A DNA stretch of 64,000 nt from Metaphire vulgaris (lineage: Eukaryota; Annelida; Clitellata; Crassiclitellata; Megascolecidae). The stretch is from NCBI GenBank assembly GCA_018105865.1, contig CM030849.1, positions 5,320,633 to 5,384,632 on the forward strand, read 5' to 3'. A model generated the notes under the pieces. It was not told the DNA's origin, ran no database searches, and worked only from the letters and a program-made list of their open reading frames with translations. Positions 48,160-59,599 of the stretch are shown in pieces. The translations under genes and the position numbers were made by a program. Within the stretch, counting starts at the first letter, position 1, and each line of letters begins with the position of its first letter.

Positions 48160-48457
48160 GAAAGTTGGGTCGTTGTCATGAAGTCATCGTTCTCGTAAAC
48201 TCGGACCAAAAGTCAGCTGACATTCATATCTTGTTGCGTCGTTACGGGCAATTCGAATTCGAGATTCTTGTCTATACAACTTGTCGAATGGAGCGTAATC
48301 AGCGAATGCCAAAAATATCCATGATTCTTGCTGCGGAACAACTGAGGTAAAATTTTTCTTCCCGTCAAAATGGGATAATCTGGCTCGAGGTCATGACAGG
48401 TGATCGACTCTGCAGGACAGATGGCTGGATCAGATGCATTCAATGAGCATTGGCCCT
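48160..48457 (-). pseudogene. Decayed Ig-like exon D (paralogue of exon B)
   Basis: From an AG at 48,458-48,459 the frame reads GQCSLNASDPAICP then SITCHDLEPDYPILTG, matching the start of exon B. It shifts by one base in a GAAGAAAAATTTT run, continues as NFTSVVPQQESWIFLAFADY, then ESRIRIARNDATRYECQLTF (compare YECRLTF in exon B). A second shift near GAGAACGATGAC is needed to reach DDFMTTTQLSQ, the counterpart of DYVTATAPDF. No good donor follows. A mariner-like element begins 18 bp upstream of the acceptor. An assembly error could explain one indel but hardly two plus the insertion. The left limit is approximate. Confidence 0.7.
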
Positions 48458-48475
48458 CTACCTGAATCAAATATA

Positions 48476-49189
48476 CAGGGTGTTGAAAACTTTATGATAT
48501 TTAATATCTCTGTGTAGGGATTTCAATAAAATTTATAGACCAAGACTGCGAATGTTTCTGATGTAATTGCCAAATTTCATGCTGATATTTTTTGTGTTTG
48601 CTGAAATATGGCCATAAAACAGCAAATTTTAAAATTGACAAACAGAATATAACGTCATAATAAAGTGACAGAAATTATTTTGTTTATTTTTCTGGGGCCG
48701 TTTTAAAGGGAGTTTCAGATGATTTGTTGCGGGAGCAGCGTGCTCAAAATGCCCATGCACCCTTAGCCTTCACACATGCCGACAAGCGCTTCTTCACAAG
48801 TATCGTTCTGATGGCAGGCAAACTCTCCCAAATATTCTTCAGCACAGTCTTCAACTCCGTGATGTTCCTTTGGCTGATACTTTTGATAACTGTCGAGCAT
48901 GGTTTGCTTTGACTGTCGACTGGCGGATCAGAAAAGGTCCTTGACCTTGTAGCAATGACAACGCGCAATTTTAGTCTTAAAAAGATACAAAAAGACGTTA
49001 TCTTCCGTTTTCAATTTTAAATTTTGTCTCTTTAGTTTTTGGCCATATTTTATCAAAGTCTAAAGATATTAGCCTGAAATTTCGCAATTACATCAGAAAC
49101 GTATGGCCTATAAATTGTATTGGCATCGCTCTACACGCAGCCGAGATATTCAATATCATAAAGGGGCCACTTTTCACTTTTACACCCTG
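48476..49189 (-). mobile_element. Tc1/mariner-like deletion derivative with long inverted ends
   Basis: The element starts CAGGGTGTTGAAAACTTTAT and ends ACACCCTG. The outer 130-150 bp of each side are inverted copies (shared TTTCTGATGTAATTGC, AATTTATAGACC/GGCC, AATATCTC). The minus strand at 48,754-48,900 reads NITELKTVLKNIWESLP then VKKRLSACVKAKGA, similar to the C-terminus of Tc1/mariner transposases (ExLKxxxxNxWESxP...RxxxCVxAxG). TA precedes the left end; the right flank is TG, probably mutated. It lies 18 bp upstream of the acceptor of decayed Ig exon D. Confidence 0.75.
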
Positions 49190-49734
49190 TGGATACTGTC
49201 ATTTCGATAAGTATAACATGATTCTTTCGTATCGTTTTATTATATGGTTAAATTTTGTGGTCAGGAACGATATGCAATATTTAGTGTTTTTAGCTGTCAT
49301 TATTTTGAAATTCTAAATTAGTTATTGCGCGGAATCGAGTACATAGAAATAAACTCCTATTAGTCCGATGGGCTGGAGACCCCACATTTTGACGGTCTAG
49401 GCTAGAGAATGGGAGGCGTATAGTGGCTGGCTCCCACTTTTTCCAAATTTACGCCACATCCCGAATAGCAAAAATCGAAGTGAAATTCTTAACAAATATA
49501 TTTGTCGCATAAATTAACAAACCAGACAACTATTTGCAAGATAAATTTAATGATAAATCAGTCACTCGAACTCTGTAACTACCCCTAATAGCTAAGAGTG
49601 ATTGAACATTGTAAAACTGCTAGAAAGGAATTTACACTAATAAATTGGAACTTTTGCACAATATGAATATAGGCCTATGACGCTAGAGATTTTGCCAGAA
49701 CACACTTAAAGCGTACGATTCTCGTCGAACTTAC

Positions 49735-50067
49735 GTATTACAATTAAGTTCCCTGCCGATACGCAACTGGACTGTGTGTACTTTAGGATGTACAGCCCAG
49801 CAGTGGAATACTGCGGAGAGCCTTGTAGATACACCGTTGAATTTAAGATCGTTAGATCCGTTGGAGTGGATGCATAGAATGAAGAAAGCGTTGGGTCCAG
49901 AACGCCATCTTGGTCTGTGATGTTCCGTAATAGACTGGACGAATCGGAATATGAGAAAAGTTGCCATTGGAAAGGTTGACTGTTGTTCAAGCGTTTGAAT
50001 GAAGCTGGGCTTCCATCGTAAACGACAATGTTCGCCAGATTCGCTGGGCAATTCTCGGCAAACGGAT
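49735..50067 (-). CDS. Ig-like/IPT receptor, exon C (third Ig-like domain, paralogue of exon A)
   Basis: A 333 nt exon, phase 1-1, with acceptor GTTACTTAG and donor ATAC|GTAAGT. It encodes 111 residues with CPANLANIVVYDGSPASF, QWQLFSYSDSSS, DLTILNSTVYLQG and YSTAGLYILKYTQSSC followed by AGNLIVI. Landmarks align one to one with exon A (C-NL-N-VVY-G-ASF; LTIL-STV; TAGLYIL-Y-C-A-NLIVI), so A and C arose by duplication. The frame is intact and both splice sites are good. Its normal partner exon D is broken, but because every exon here is phase 1-1, C can be spliced directly to exon E (C|CA = Pro) without losing the frame. Confidence 0.75.
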
Positions 50068-50159
50068 CTAAGTAACAGATTGCATCATGGAGAGTAAACA
50101 GTTGGAGACCATTTATCCATTTTATATTTGCAGTATACCATTGGCTGTTCAGAAGTAGC

Positions 50160-50990
50160 CTAACCGATCTTATAAACGCATCCTAACGTGTAGCATACAA
50201 ATTGACACGAGTGGCTTGTGTGAGTGCATATGTGGCGACCCCTGCTCGCGGTCTCGTCCCGTGGCCGGCGGTAGGGCGGTCCCCAACGCCCGCTCGGTTT
50301 CCAGATCGCCATCTGCCGCCGACTCTGCCTGATCGGCTGCGTCTGTTTGCCTTTCTGGTTCACCGACATCAGACGAGGAGTCCGCGGCTGCCGGGCAGGC
50401 CGCGTACTGAGGGTGGCCGTTCCTCAACACAGGGTTCTGATTTTCCTCGTCTGACGTCTCTGGATACGTTCCGGCTCAAGCCTCGTCCGAGAGACCCTTT
50501 AACTCGTTCCTCTTATTGATGACCACCGATTGGTCTCGGCGCCTTAAGCGATTTCGGTACTTTTTCATGGTCAGTGGCTTCGACTTGGAGCCACATCTCT
50601 TCATTCTCGGTAATCTAACCGTCTTCCGCTCTCTTAAAGACAGGCGGCGTTGTTTATCCTCTGTTGCGGCTTCTTAGCACGCTTGGTACCTTCTGCTCTC
50701 GCTCCTAGACGGGCAGCGGCGTCTATTTGATATATTCGCGGTTGCGCCAAAAGCTGGTCCTACCGTGCCTGAATGGGCGGTGGTCCACTCTTTTTTCCAA
50801 ACGGTCACTTCACCCAAACTGACTCCCCGCGCCCCGACAGGCGGGCGTCTGTCTCCTTCCTTGGCTTTTCGCACTTTATCGGGCTCCGATGCTCATTCGC
50901 TTTCAATCGCTATGCTTTTGCTCTATCGGCTCAAACTATATGCAATGGGACCGCGAAAAGCACATCTCATATCCATAACAGAAAATTTTG
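50160..50990. other. GC/CpG-rich segment of unknown origin, possible degraded retroelement
   Basis: About 0.8 kb of CpG-rich DNA unlike its flanks, beginning about 95 bp upstream of receptor exon C. The minus strand reads LPRMKRCGSKSKPLTMKKYR then NRLRRRDQSVVINKRNE and further SDVGEPERQTDAADQAESAA, basic then acidic and low in complexity. Stops interrupt it. Not recognised. A retroelement terminal region or an inserted foreign segment are both possible. Confidence 0.3.
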
Positions 50991-51074
50991 GAGTGTGAAA
51001 CTTTTGACGGGCACTCAAAAGTATTTGGCAACAGTAGTCTGTATTTTCGCGCAATTGTCGGGATGTGTTGGAGC

Positions 51075-51445
51075 CGAGGCGATTGGGAGAGGGATGGGGA
51101 GAGAGAAGAGGGTTGGGAGAGGGATGGGAGAGGAATGGAAACGGGGGTTTGGGGCCTGTGGGGGGGCTGAACGGGTATGGGCTGGGGTCTGGGCGAGGGG
51201 GGATGGGGCCTGGGCGTGGGAGAGGGATGTTTGGGGAAGTTGAACGGGGATTGGGAGGAGGGATGGGCAGGGGCGGGATGGGGAAGGGGATTGGGAGAGG
51301 GGTGGGGAGAGGGAAGGGGTGAAGGGGTGAGGAGGGAAGTTGAACGGGCATGTGGGGCCTGTGGGGTAGGGCGGGGTGAGGATGGGTTGGGCAGGGGCGG
51401 GATGGGTTAAGGCCGAGGCGATTGGGAGAGGGATGGGGATAGGAA
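51075..51445. repeat. G-rich tract, G-quadruplex-prone
   Basis: About 370 bp of GGGATGGGGAGAGAG/GGGAGAGGGATGGG repeats, similar in style to 26,855-27,075. The frames of up to 175 codons are compositional. Confidence 0.8.
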
Positions 51446-52283
51446 GGCAAACGGGATTTTGAGCTGCAATTAAGATGCTTTGTTAAACGCTTCGTTGATT
51501 ATACAGTTTTGATTAAACAATTTCGTTGTTATGGCAACAGCGTCTTGCAAAATCTGCCGTGTATCGTGACCGACAGACCGTCAGTCGGACAGACATCGAG
51601 AATTATATAATAAGATATATACCTGAATGAATCAATTGAGCATTCGTTTTCTCGCAACTTCGATCATTTACGAATCTTCCAATTTGAAGTTAAAGGCAGT
51701 TCCAAACTCGAATTCGAGTATTTCCAGTGCGGGACTGACCTTCGGTTTCAATGGTATGCAGTCACGCAAGTGACTTTCACCATTATAATCAGGGGTGTGA
51801 TGCCCGCGTTTTACGCTGCTAGTCATTTATTTATGATTAGACGCTGAATGACGGCATTCGCCTTGGGTACCACGACTCGGTCACATGAAAGTAACCCTTG
51901 CAATTACCGTGGAATTTTTACTCAGTTGAAAATGCATAGGTCAGTGCTCTGAAGTGGAACCGGTCGCACAATGCCAAGTAGCCTATGTTGTATCACTTTA
52001 AATAATTTAAATGTAATGCCTCTCTTCATTGGCAAACGCCATTTTTAAACGACGTCAAATCTACGCCATTTTAGTTAAATGTAATAATAAAGCTAAACCA
52101 AGTCAATTGAGGATCCTTAAATTCCCTACACAGTATAGCCTCCGATTCGGTAGATTCCCAATAGACGGTAGGCCTATATACGGTATAGGCGCCTATATTA
52201 AGCTTAAAATGAAAAGACGACTGTTAAAAGACATTTTACCAAATGACTTTCAAAAGCCGTTTTTATACGCAATGCCCACTCAC

Positions 52284-52601
52284 ACGTTATATAGCAGCAC
52301 GCTGTGAAATCTGGCGCAGTCGCTGTCACGTAATCGTATGGTCCTTGCAAGGTCTCACTAAAAGTCAACCGACATTCGTATGTTGTTGTACCAGGACTGC
52401 CAATTGAAAATCGAGATTCTGATGTATTCCAGAAGTAACGACGCAAAGGTATCGGCTCATCGTAATAAACTACTGAACTGCCAGCTATCCAATTGAAGAC
52501 AGGACGGTTTGGATGGATATAGGACGCAATGTAATCAACGCTGCAAGACAGCGTCACGTTGTTTGCATCAGATGCGTTGTAGGAACACACCGGTCCACTT
52601 C
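52284..52601 (-). CDS. Ig-like/IPT receptor, exon B (second Ig-like domain)
   Basis: A 318 nt exon, phase 1 at both ends, with acceptor TGATTTAG and donor ACGT|GTGAGT. It encodes 106 residues: CSYNASDANNVTLSCSVDY, then PVFNWIAGSSVVYYDEP, RFSIGSPGTTTYECRLTF and DYVTATAPDFTACC. This is a recognisable C2/I-type Ig domain: VTLSC holds the B-strand Cys, NWIAG the C-strand Trp, and TTYEC the F-strand Cys. It is a different type from exons A and C and pairs with A. Exon D (about 48.2-48.5 kb) is its decayed paralogue. The last few residues (TACCYIT) depend on using the strong GTGAGT donor. Confidence 0.8.
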
Positions 52602-52869
52602 CTAAATCATTTTAAATAATTCTAGGTTAATATTTATATAAATTAGCACGCACACATTATATGATATGATATGATATATATATATATATATATATATACT
52701 ATTGGCGTAAACTTGGATAAAAAGGTTGAGGACCAAATCCCTATAGATATTCTCTCTCACTTCCTCCAATGGCAGCCTGCCATAAAGTGAGGGGCTTGAG
52801 CCTAGAAATAACTGTGACTTGAATATTTGACTTCAGCTCGTAGCATTTTTGTCACATAAAACTCTCTTG

Positions 52870-52914
<45 letters not shown>

Positions 52915-52916
<2 letters not shown>

Positions 52917-53045
52917 TTAATGTTACCGGAGTAATAACAACGTTGGACGATAAAGCAGAAGGTCGCGAGTTCGAGACCCGCAGGAGCCCTTAGGTCGACT
53001 CAGCCTTACTCGTTAGACTTAGAGGGCGGTGGCAAAATAGGAAAT
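52915..53045 (+). mobile_element. tRNA-derived SINE
   Basis: GTTGGACGATAAAGCAGAAG then GTCGCGAGTTCGAGACCCG contains a B-box-like GAGTTCGAGACC. Shared downstream GGTCGACTC links it to the 8,231 copy. Confidence 0.5.
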
Positions 53046-53074
53046 AAGCTTAGTGGTATAAAGTCGAATAGCAC

Positions 53075-53590
53075 TGTTACGCTGTTGAAATGTCAAGCAG
53101 TCAACAAAGCACTACAGAATCTATGGAAAAGCCACGACATATCCTTAACAACAGAGATCAAACTATGGAAAACTCTAGTTTGGCCGGTGGAAACATACGG
53201 ATGTGAGACATGGACCTTGAAAACAAAAGATGAAGCAAGGATCAGGGCATTTGAGATGAAAGGATTAAGACAGATTCTGCATATATCTTGGACAAAAAAG
53301 AACTAATGAATGGGTATTAGAGAAGGGAGGTGTTACAAGAGAATTTTTAGAGCCTATCAAAAGAAAAAAACTGTCGTACTTTGGCCTCATCATGAGGAAG
53401 ACAGGTAGGCCTACCTGTTTGGAAAAAAGAAATGATACAAGGCACAACATGGAAAAGGAAAAAAGGCAAACCCAGAACCAGATGGACGGATAACATCATG
53501 CATGGAAGGAAAAACACTGGAAGTGGCGATCCAAATGACAGACAACAGAAAACAACAGAACAATCTCATTCATGATGCGGTCTACCCTCG
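53075..53590 (+). mobile_element. LINE C-terminal fragment
   Basis: The + strand encodes SLTTEIKLWKTLVWPVETYG then CETWTLKTKDEARIRAFEMK and GLRQILHISW, matching the YGxETWTxxxxDxxRxxxFExxxxRxxLxIxW block downstream of LINE reverse transcriptases. A degraded GRPR-type region follows near 53.46 kb. It lies between exons B and A of the receptor gene, just after a tRNA-like SINE. Confidence 0.75.
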
Positions 53591-53711
53591 TAGTGAAAAT
53601 GGCTGAAGACAAGACAAGACTGTTAAGCTACGCGATGCACTAGCCCTGTGTCCGTGGTATTGCAGGACTGGCTGATGATCATATAAACGGAGTTCATCGC
53701 CGCCCTATGAG

Positions 53712-53823
<112 letters not shown>

Positions 53824-54649
53824 GTGTTCTTTACGCTCTTAAACGCTGACGGATTATGTATTGACGTTTATGTATAAGCAGTTATTAAGCATACATTTTA
53901 CTTAAATGCGACTCCAACTACTAAAAGATCTGCATAACAGATCAAGAAGATATAAGCCCCGAGGAATCGTTGAACTGCAGACTAGTAAGTAAATGAGTTT
54001 CCAACATCTAAAAACAACATCTACAGGCTCATATGGCACTCATCTTGCACTCATCAGGAACCAGGTCCGTCGGAACAAATTTTCAGCAGCAGCAGAGGGT
54101 GCAGATTTTCTCCAGGTAATGGCAGTAGAGTCATTTCACACTTTTCTTGGATGCGAGATGATTTTTGTCAAATTGTTTGCAAATTTTGGCAATTTTTGAG
54201 CCAATGTTAGCAAATCTTGGCAATTTTTGGCCAATTTAGCACATTTTGGCAATTTTAGGGCCGATTTAGCTGGAAGGTGGTGCAGACAGGATGCAGACCA
54301 TCTTCTTTCCAGGGGTGCAATGCACCCTCTAAATTTTTCCAGGGGGTGCAGCTGCAACCCCACTTCTGGAGGACCTGTCAGGAACCGTTGCCTACAATTA
54401 GTCATTTATTTTTAGCCCTATGCACCACTTGAAGCTCCTCCTTTGTGTTGCCTCAACACAAGGCGTTCATCGTCAATGGCATAATTCTGACAGCATAAAT
54501 AGAGTGAATGAACATTCGATGAAATATTATACAGTTTATATTTCTGAAACCGTTCGAGAACTTGTTATAAAACCATAATATGACGTCTTAGTTAAGTGAG
54601 CTTTATCGCTGCTATTATCAAGAGATTTTAAAGACTAATAATATAATAA

Positions 54650-55300
54650 TAATAATCTGAAGTGGTTCAGGAGGCTAAGTAAGTCTGTGTGAAAACCACT
54701 GTAGTAATTCTCCACATTCAATAACCTAATTTTCCGAGATAACTTTTGAATCCGTTTACTGTTTCAACTGTCACTCCCACCTCGTCCAAACTGTTCCATT
54801 TGTCCACAACCCTTGCTCTTAAACAAATTTTCTTTCTGCTTTAACAATTTGCATTAGTGGCCTCTTGTGCTGCTATAGTGTGCCAATGTAAAGAGTCAAC
54901 CGTATGGCACATCTACTTTCCCACTCATTAATTTGTATTTTTATATCAAATCCCCTCTCTATCTTTTCTCCTTTCTAATGTTGTCAATCCACAATATTGA
55001 AGTCTTTTTTCCGTAGCCTAAATTAGCCTATGACATCCATTAACCATCTTTGCTGCTCGTCTCTGCGCTCTTTCCAAAAATCTATATCTATTTTCAAGAA
55101 CGGATTTCATGTCTGAAAACAGTATTCTAAATGAGGCCTTACTAATGGCATATAATTTTTTACGAGTATCTTTTTGTCTCGGCTCACTATAGCCCTATTC
55201 ATCATTTCTAACATTCGGTTTCCTTTTTTTCCTTCCTCCATACATTGCTGAGAAGGATTCGTATCTCTACTGCGGATGATTACCCCAAGGCTCCTTTTCT
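54650..55300 (-). mobile_element. LINE 3' fragment (CR1/L2-like) with (AAT)n at its 3' end
   Basis: Minus strand, read from 55.3 kb: GNRMLEMMNRAIVSRDKKIL, then PLVRPHLEYCFQT, a stop, and after a frameshift RYRFLERAQRRAAKMVNG. VRPHLEYxxQxW...LERxQRRAxKM is the conserved region after the reverse transcriptase of CR1/L2-type LINEs. A 3' UTR follows, ending in a CCTCCTGAACCACTTC motif directly against an (ATT)n tract at 54.64-54.66 kb. The same end motif recurs at 12.2, 12.3, 12.8 and 43.6 kb, defining one family. Confidence 0.75.
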
Positions 55301-55556
55301 GTTGTGGTTAGAACCAGTGTTGTATAAGATATATGTCATTTTACATGAAAATCATGGAAATGGTTATTAAAAATTCGATATTTGAGCAGCAAATAGTAAA
55401 ATAGTTAATATCACAATGCATCTTAATTATAAAATTTTTGCTTTTTGTTTGTGCAGCCCGCCTAATGTTGTATTAGGTTTCATACGGCCCCGTTAGTGAT
55501 AAAGTTAGCCCACCTCTGCACTAGAACGTGATAACATTACTTTTCTTCATACTTAC

Positions 55557-55898
55557 TAATCACGATCAAGTTTGCTGCCGTAGTACAGTTAGGAGTGGCA
55601 TAGTTTAAGATGTACAGCCCAGCAGTGGTATACGTCCATTGGAACTCTGGAACCACAGTTGAATGAAGGATTGTTAGCTCCGAATTTGACACTTGAAATA
55701 ATGACGAAAAATTTGCCACCACAACGTCGTCATAGTTCGTGATAGTCAAAAGTGGGGATGAAGTGGCGTAGAATGACTTTGGTGGTATCCATTGCCATTT
55801 GACAGATTGGTAACTGGTCATGCGTCTGAATGAAGCCGAATCACCCACGTAAACGACAGTGTTCGTCAGATTTTCTGGACATCCCTGAGCAAACAGAC
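55557..55898 (-). CDS. Ig-like/IPT receptor, exon A (first Ig-like domain seen)
   Basis: A 342 nt exon with acceptor TTTCTTAG and donor ATTA|GTAAGTATG, phase 1 at both ends as usual for extracellular modules. It encodes 114 residues: GCPENLTNTVVYVGDSASF near the start, a KWQW tryptophan, and TTAGLYILNYATPNC followed by TTAANLIVI. The AGLYIL stretch is the Ig F strand (DxGxYxC) with its Cys replaced; Cys residues instead sit near both domain edges, a non-canonical Ig fold. Several NxS/T sites indicate an extracellular domain. Exon C (49,735-50,067) is a paralogous copy. It joins exon B in frame (A|GA = Arg). The signal peptide and any earlier domains are missing; they should lie between 56 and 63 kb but I could not identify them. 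Confidence 0.75.
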
Positions 55899-56124
55899 CT
55901 AAGAAATTAAATACATTATGAATATTAAATAATTTGTAGACACTTTCAAACTGTGCAGTAGAGATCTATCGAAAGTTTAGAATAAGTCTTATTGTACAGG
56001 CATTAGAGTATAGAAGTATTAAGTGTTACGACATTTAATAATTATTAATGAATTGAGTCATGTTCGTTTAAATATATCGAAGGTTCCAAGTGAATAACGG
56101 TTTGTAGTGAAACTCTGACCAATT

Positions 56125-56438
56125 CAGTGGCGTAGCCAAGAAGAGCTCGGGGTTAAACCCCCTGGTTGCACGGCCGAAAATTTGTTTCATTCCGTTTCAC
56201 ACATTTTTAAATTTTCGGACGCGGTTTAGGGGTTAAACCCCCATTGCTGCCCAACCCAAAATTGTTGAGTATGCCATGCACAATTATGTAAGGTGACGAC
56301 CTTTTCTGCTTGTCAGCTCTGGAAAGGAAATCAACGAAAATCAGACGAACGGATATGAAGATTGCCTTTCTTTGCTTGTCGATATTTTTCAAAGTTGGAA
56401 ATCACAACCCCCTTCCGAAAATCCTGGCTACGCCCCTG
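56125..56438. mobile_element. CAGTGGCGTAGCC-family MITE, 314 bp, exact 8 bp target-site duplication
   Basis: Ends CAGTGGCGTAGCCAAG and CCTGGCTACGCCCCTG. GACCAATT at 56,117-56,124 is repeated exactly at 56,439-56,446. Contains the shared GACGACCTTTTCTGCTTGTC motif. It lies 227 bp upstream of receptor exon A. Confidence 0.8.
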
Positions 56439-57019
56439 GACCAATTGTATCTGCTGACACTTTTAAAAGTTATAAAAATTCTTTGCCTAGTGAGTACTAA
56501 AAGCAATCTAGTTTTTAATAATCAGAGGCACATATTGTATGTGAATTATAAATAACCATTACTTTATAAAATATAACGTTTGTAACAATTCATCTACTAA
56601 CATTGAATGCACGTCGACAATGAAACCAATAGGAAAAGACATTTTTCACCGAAGACTGGCTTCATTCTCCTTTGGTTTTGTGAACAAGTTCACGCTGTAA
56701 TAAATCAACTGCAAATAACACCCTGTCTGTACCGGTATGAATAAATTAATGCCAAATGAAAAAATCTGTAGAAATTTCAGCACAAAAATGCGAGATCATT
56801 CATTGCATTTCATTCTGTTTTCACACGACTTCAAAATCTGACGTTTTTCTAGGCATATTACAACGTGTATCTAAAATCTACATTTAAGAAAAGTTGACGT
56901 GAACTAAATATTTCGCATAAAGGCCTGCAATCCAGAGGCGGCTCCACGGGGGATGACTGGGGATGCATCCCCCACCGGAGTTTTTCTTATAGAGCTGTAA
57001 ATTGCATTCGATTTGCAGA

Positions 57020-57542
57020 ATCATCATCATCATCCAGCTCCATGGGTGCTGTACCCGTAGGTGTCGACAGCCTGATTCACAATTTGTCTCCATCTTTCTC
57101 GGTCCTGTGTCGCTCTGATCAGTGTGTGCAGCTTCGCGTTCCCCCATTCTTCGATATCATCCAACCACTCTCTTCTCGGTCTCCCTCTTCGATTTTCTCC
57201 ATCCATTGTTCCCAGCATGATCTTCTTCACCAGCCTATTGTCTTTCATCCTGTATATGTGCCCAAAGAAGTTCATTTTTCTCCGTATCAATATTTGCATG
57301 GTGTTTGTTTTGTTTTTAATTCTTTCACGTATCGTTGTGTTCTTTATTTTCTGTTGCCATTTGATGTTAAAAATTCTCCTATAGCATTTCATTTCAAAGG
57401 CAAGTAGTCGGTCTTTGTCCCTCTTCTTCGTGGTCCAGGTTTCTGATGCGTATAGTAATACACTGAAGATGCACGATTTGCAGAATAGGTCATACATTTG
57501 AATTAATAGGAAACGCTTTTTCTGTATTCGAATGCATGACAC
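57020..57542 (-). mobile_element. LINE C-terminal fragment, open for 170 codons
   Basis: The minus strand encodes SVLLYASETWTTKKRDKDRL, FEMKCYRRIFNIKWQQKIKN, FFGHIYRMKDNRLVKKIML, then GENRRGRPRREWLDDIEEW and ATQDRERWRQIVNQAV. This is the complete post-reverse-transcriptase C-terminus of the same LINE type, with an intact frame, so it is younger than the other copies. A microsatellite-like TGATGATGATG tail abuts it at about 57,022-57,032. It overlaps the end of a short-element fragment at 56,931-56,995. Confidence 0.8.
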
Positions 57543-57947
57543 TTTGTAGGCCTACAGAGCCTATTTTCAGCTATTTTGTCCAAGGCGTTTACTTAAAATG
57601 ATCTTTGAAGCGTGACTCACTCCACAGTCAGTGGACTGGACACGCAGCTGTAAGGGTAGAAGGTGTAGTCAAAGTTATTCTAGTTCTTTAACGTGTGTTG
57701 ACGATGAAATGCATTATCGCAGCAGAATACAACGTATAATTTTCTACAATTATATTGTCTACTTCAGTATCCAATTTCAAAAATATGACCAAACGTAGGC
57801 TTACCCGTGACAAACACGCACGCACACACGCACAAACACTTACACGCACGCCCACCCCCAAAAACACAAAGACACATACATACATTTATACACATACATA
57901 CAAGTATAAGCTATATTTCAAAATATGCGTACATGGACTGCTGCAGA

Positions 57948-58220
57948 CATGGGCGCCCGTACATTAGGGCAAGAGGCACTTGCCCCTAGAAAAACGCAAA
58001 TCTATTTTTTAAAACTATATTTTGATTGTACACTTTGATTTTGCTAAATATTAACCGTTAACATTGTGGTTTGACCTCTGGAAAATGCAAGTGCAATTTT
58101 AAAACTACCTTATAACGCTAAAGACTGAGCACACATACCGGTGACTTTTTGGCTTGTCCGAATGTTGAACTCCGAATTCGAAACATTTTGCCCCCGGAAA
58201 GCTTTCTGTGGGCGCCTTTG
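57948..58220. mobile_element. Second member of the CATGGGCG inverted-repeat family
   Basis: Starts CATGGGCGCCCGTACATTAG, ends TGTGGGCGCCTTTG, and contains GGGCAAGAGGCACTTGCCCC. Flanks CTGCAG and CTACAG are a probable eroded target-site duplication. Confidence 0.5.
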
Positions 58221-58510
58221 TCTACAGGTGCAGTAAAGTGATTAAAATCACCTGAGGAATGTGAGATCCACCTGAAGGGTGAACATCACTCCGCAGCTCT
58301 GCGACGGGTAAGACATCGCACTCAAGTCAACCACGTCCGTGTTTTGCCAAGCCAGATCGCGCCAACAGTCGATTCTGTGACACTGCACATATGCCTACCA
58401 TTGGCCAAAACCACTTTTGTCAAACATATCTTCTTTGTTGCTGGGACTAGATTCTGGAATTATTTCCCAAAGACGTCTATACCTTTGAATAGCCTTTAGC
58501 CTCCGAAACC
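58220..58510 (+). mobile_element. Possible LINE C-terminal remnant
   Basis: In pieces the + strand reads TYLLCCWD followed by a stop and ILELFPKDVYTFE, faintly like the FxxxAxxxWNxLPxxI C-terminus of CR1/L2 LINEs. The match is weak and the frame is broken. Confidence 0.3.
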
Positions 58511-59599
58511 GTGTTTTAAGCCATGTGTATTTATTTAATTGTATCTTGTCGCATTATTCTTCGCAGTAACCGGTTAATCCAATCAAAATTATCCGACTAC
58601 TGATCCCTACCTGATGGATATAATTTCAAGTTCTACGTTCATCCGATTATGCCTGGTTACACTAGACTTACCGTTATGCGCCAAAGACGGTTCATTATTG
58701 ACTATAGTTGATTGATTGACTTTACTGAAAGACATCCAGATATAAGCCCACATATAATAATATTGGCGTGTTCTAGTACGTGAACACGGTTTTTCATACG
58801 AAAGTTTCACTGCTGTGATCGAATGTATACTGTATGTGTAGTTTTATTCGCAACAAAATTTAAAAAACCCAGAATAAATTCTGCCTTAAGTGCATTTAAA
58901 TTTAGCATAGAACATTCTCACCGATGCTAACATAGGCTTCTATTTGAACACAGGTGCAATTTGAAATACATAATGAATTCTAATCATCAATTATAGACAA
59001 AATCTGCAAAAAATGCTGACAAAACGGATAATTTCTGCCCTCTAAGTAGACATAAAACATAAAGGATTGCATGAAAATTACTGTTGACCCTCTTATTGAG
59101 GAAAATACATAAAGTATGTTAGGCAACCTAATAATCAAATAAGAACTAATTTTCGCAAAAGAACGTAATAAATTCACTATTCTTATATCTATTGCAGTAG
59201 GTTCAATTACGTACCCAATGCAGATCTGTTTGACTTCGAGTTGAAGAGGAACAAACACCCGTGAACACAGCTAGTTTTCATACAGAAGTAGTGATGCCGT
59301 TTACCTGGGTATATCTTCTTTCATTGTAGTTTTTTCAAAGAAAAGCGCTACTCAAATTCCATCAAGTCCCTGTATCACCGAAGTGTGACTTCGTGTATAA
59401 TCGGCAACCTCAATACACGGTTGCCTGTGGTAGCCTACAAGTAATGCAGTCACCTTCAAAGGGACAAAAGACAGCTATTCCGAGGCCAAATTTTCAACTT
59501 CAACATGCTTTTGTGTATATGCAGTTCTTACCCCGTATATGCAGTTCTCACATGCACATTTGAATTTAAGTGACGGATTCGTAGAACCGCTTTTGAAGC

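Noticed and set aside
47949..48209. 86-codon minus frame beside exon D as a separate gene
   Set aside because: Its start overlaps the shifted end of decayed exon D and the rest is not recognisable.
50923..51450. 175-codon proline-rich frame
   Set aside because: Complement of a G-rich low-complexity tract; strand-wide compositional artefact.
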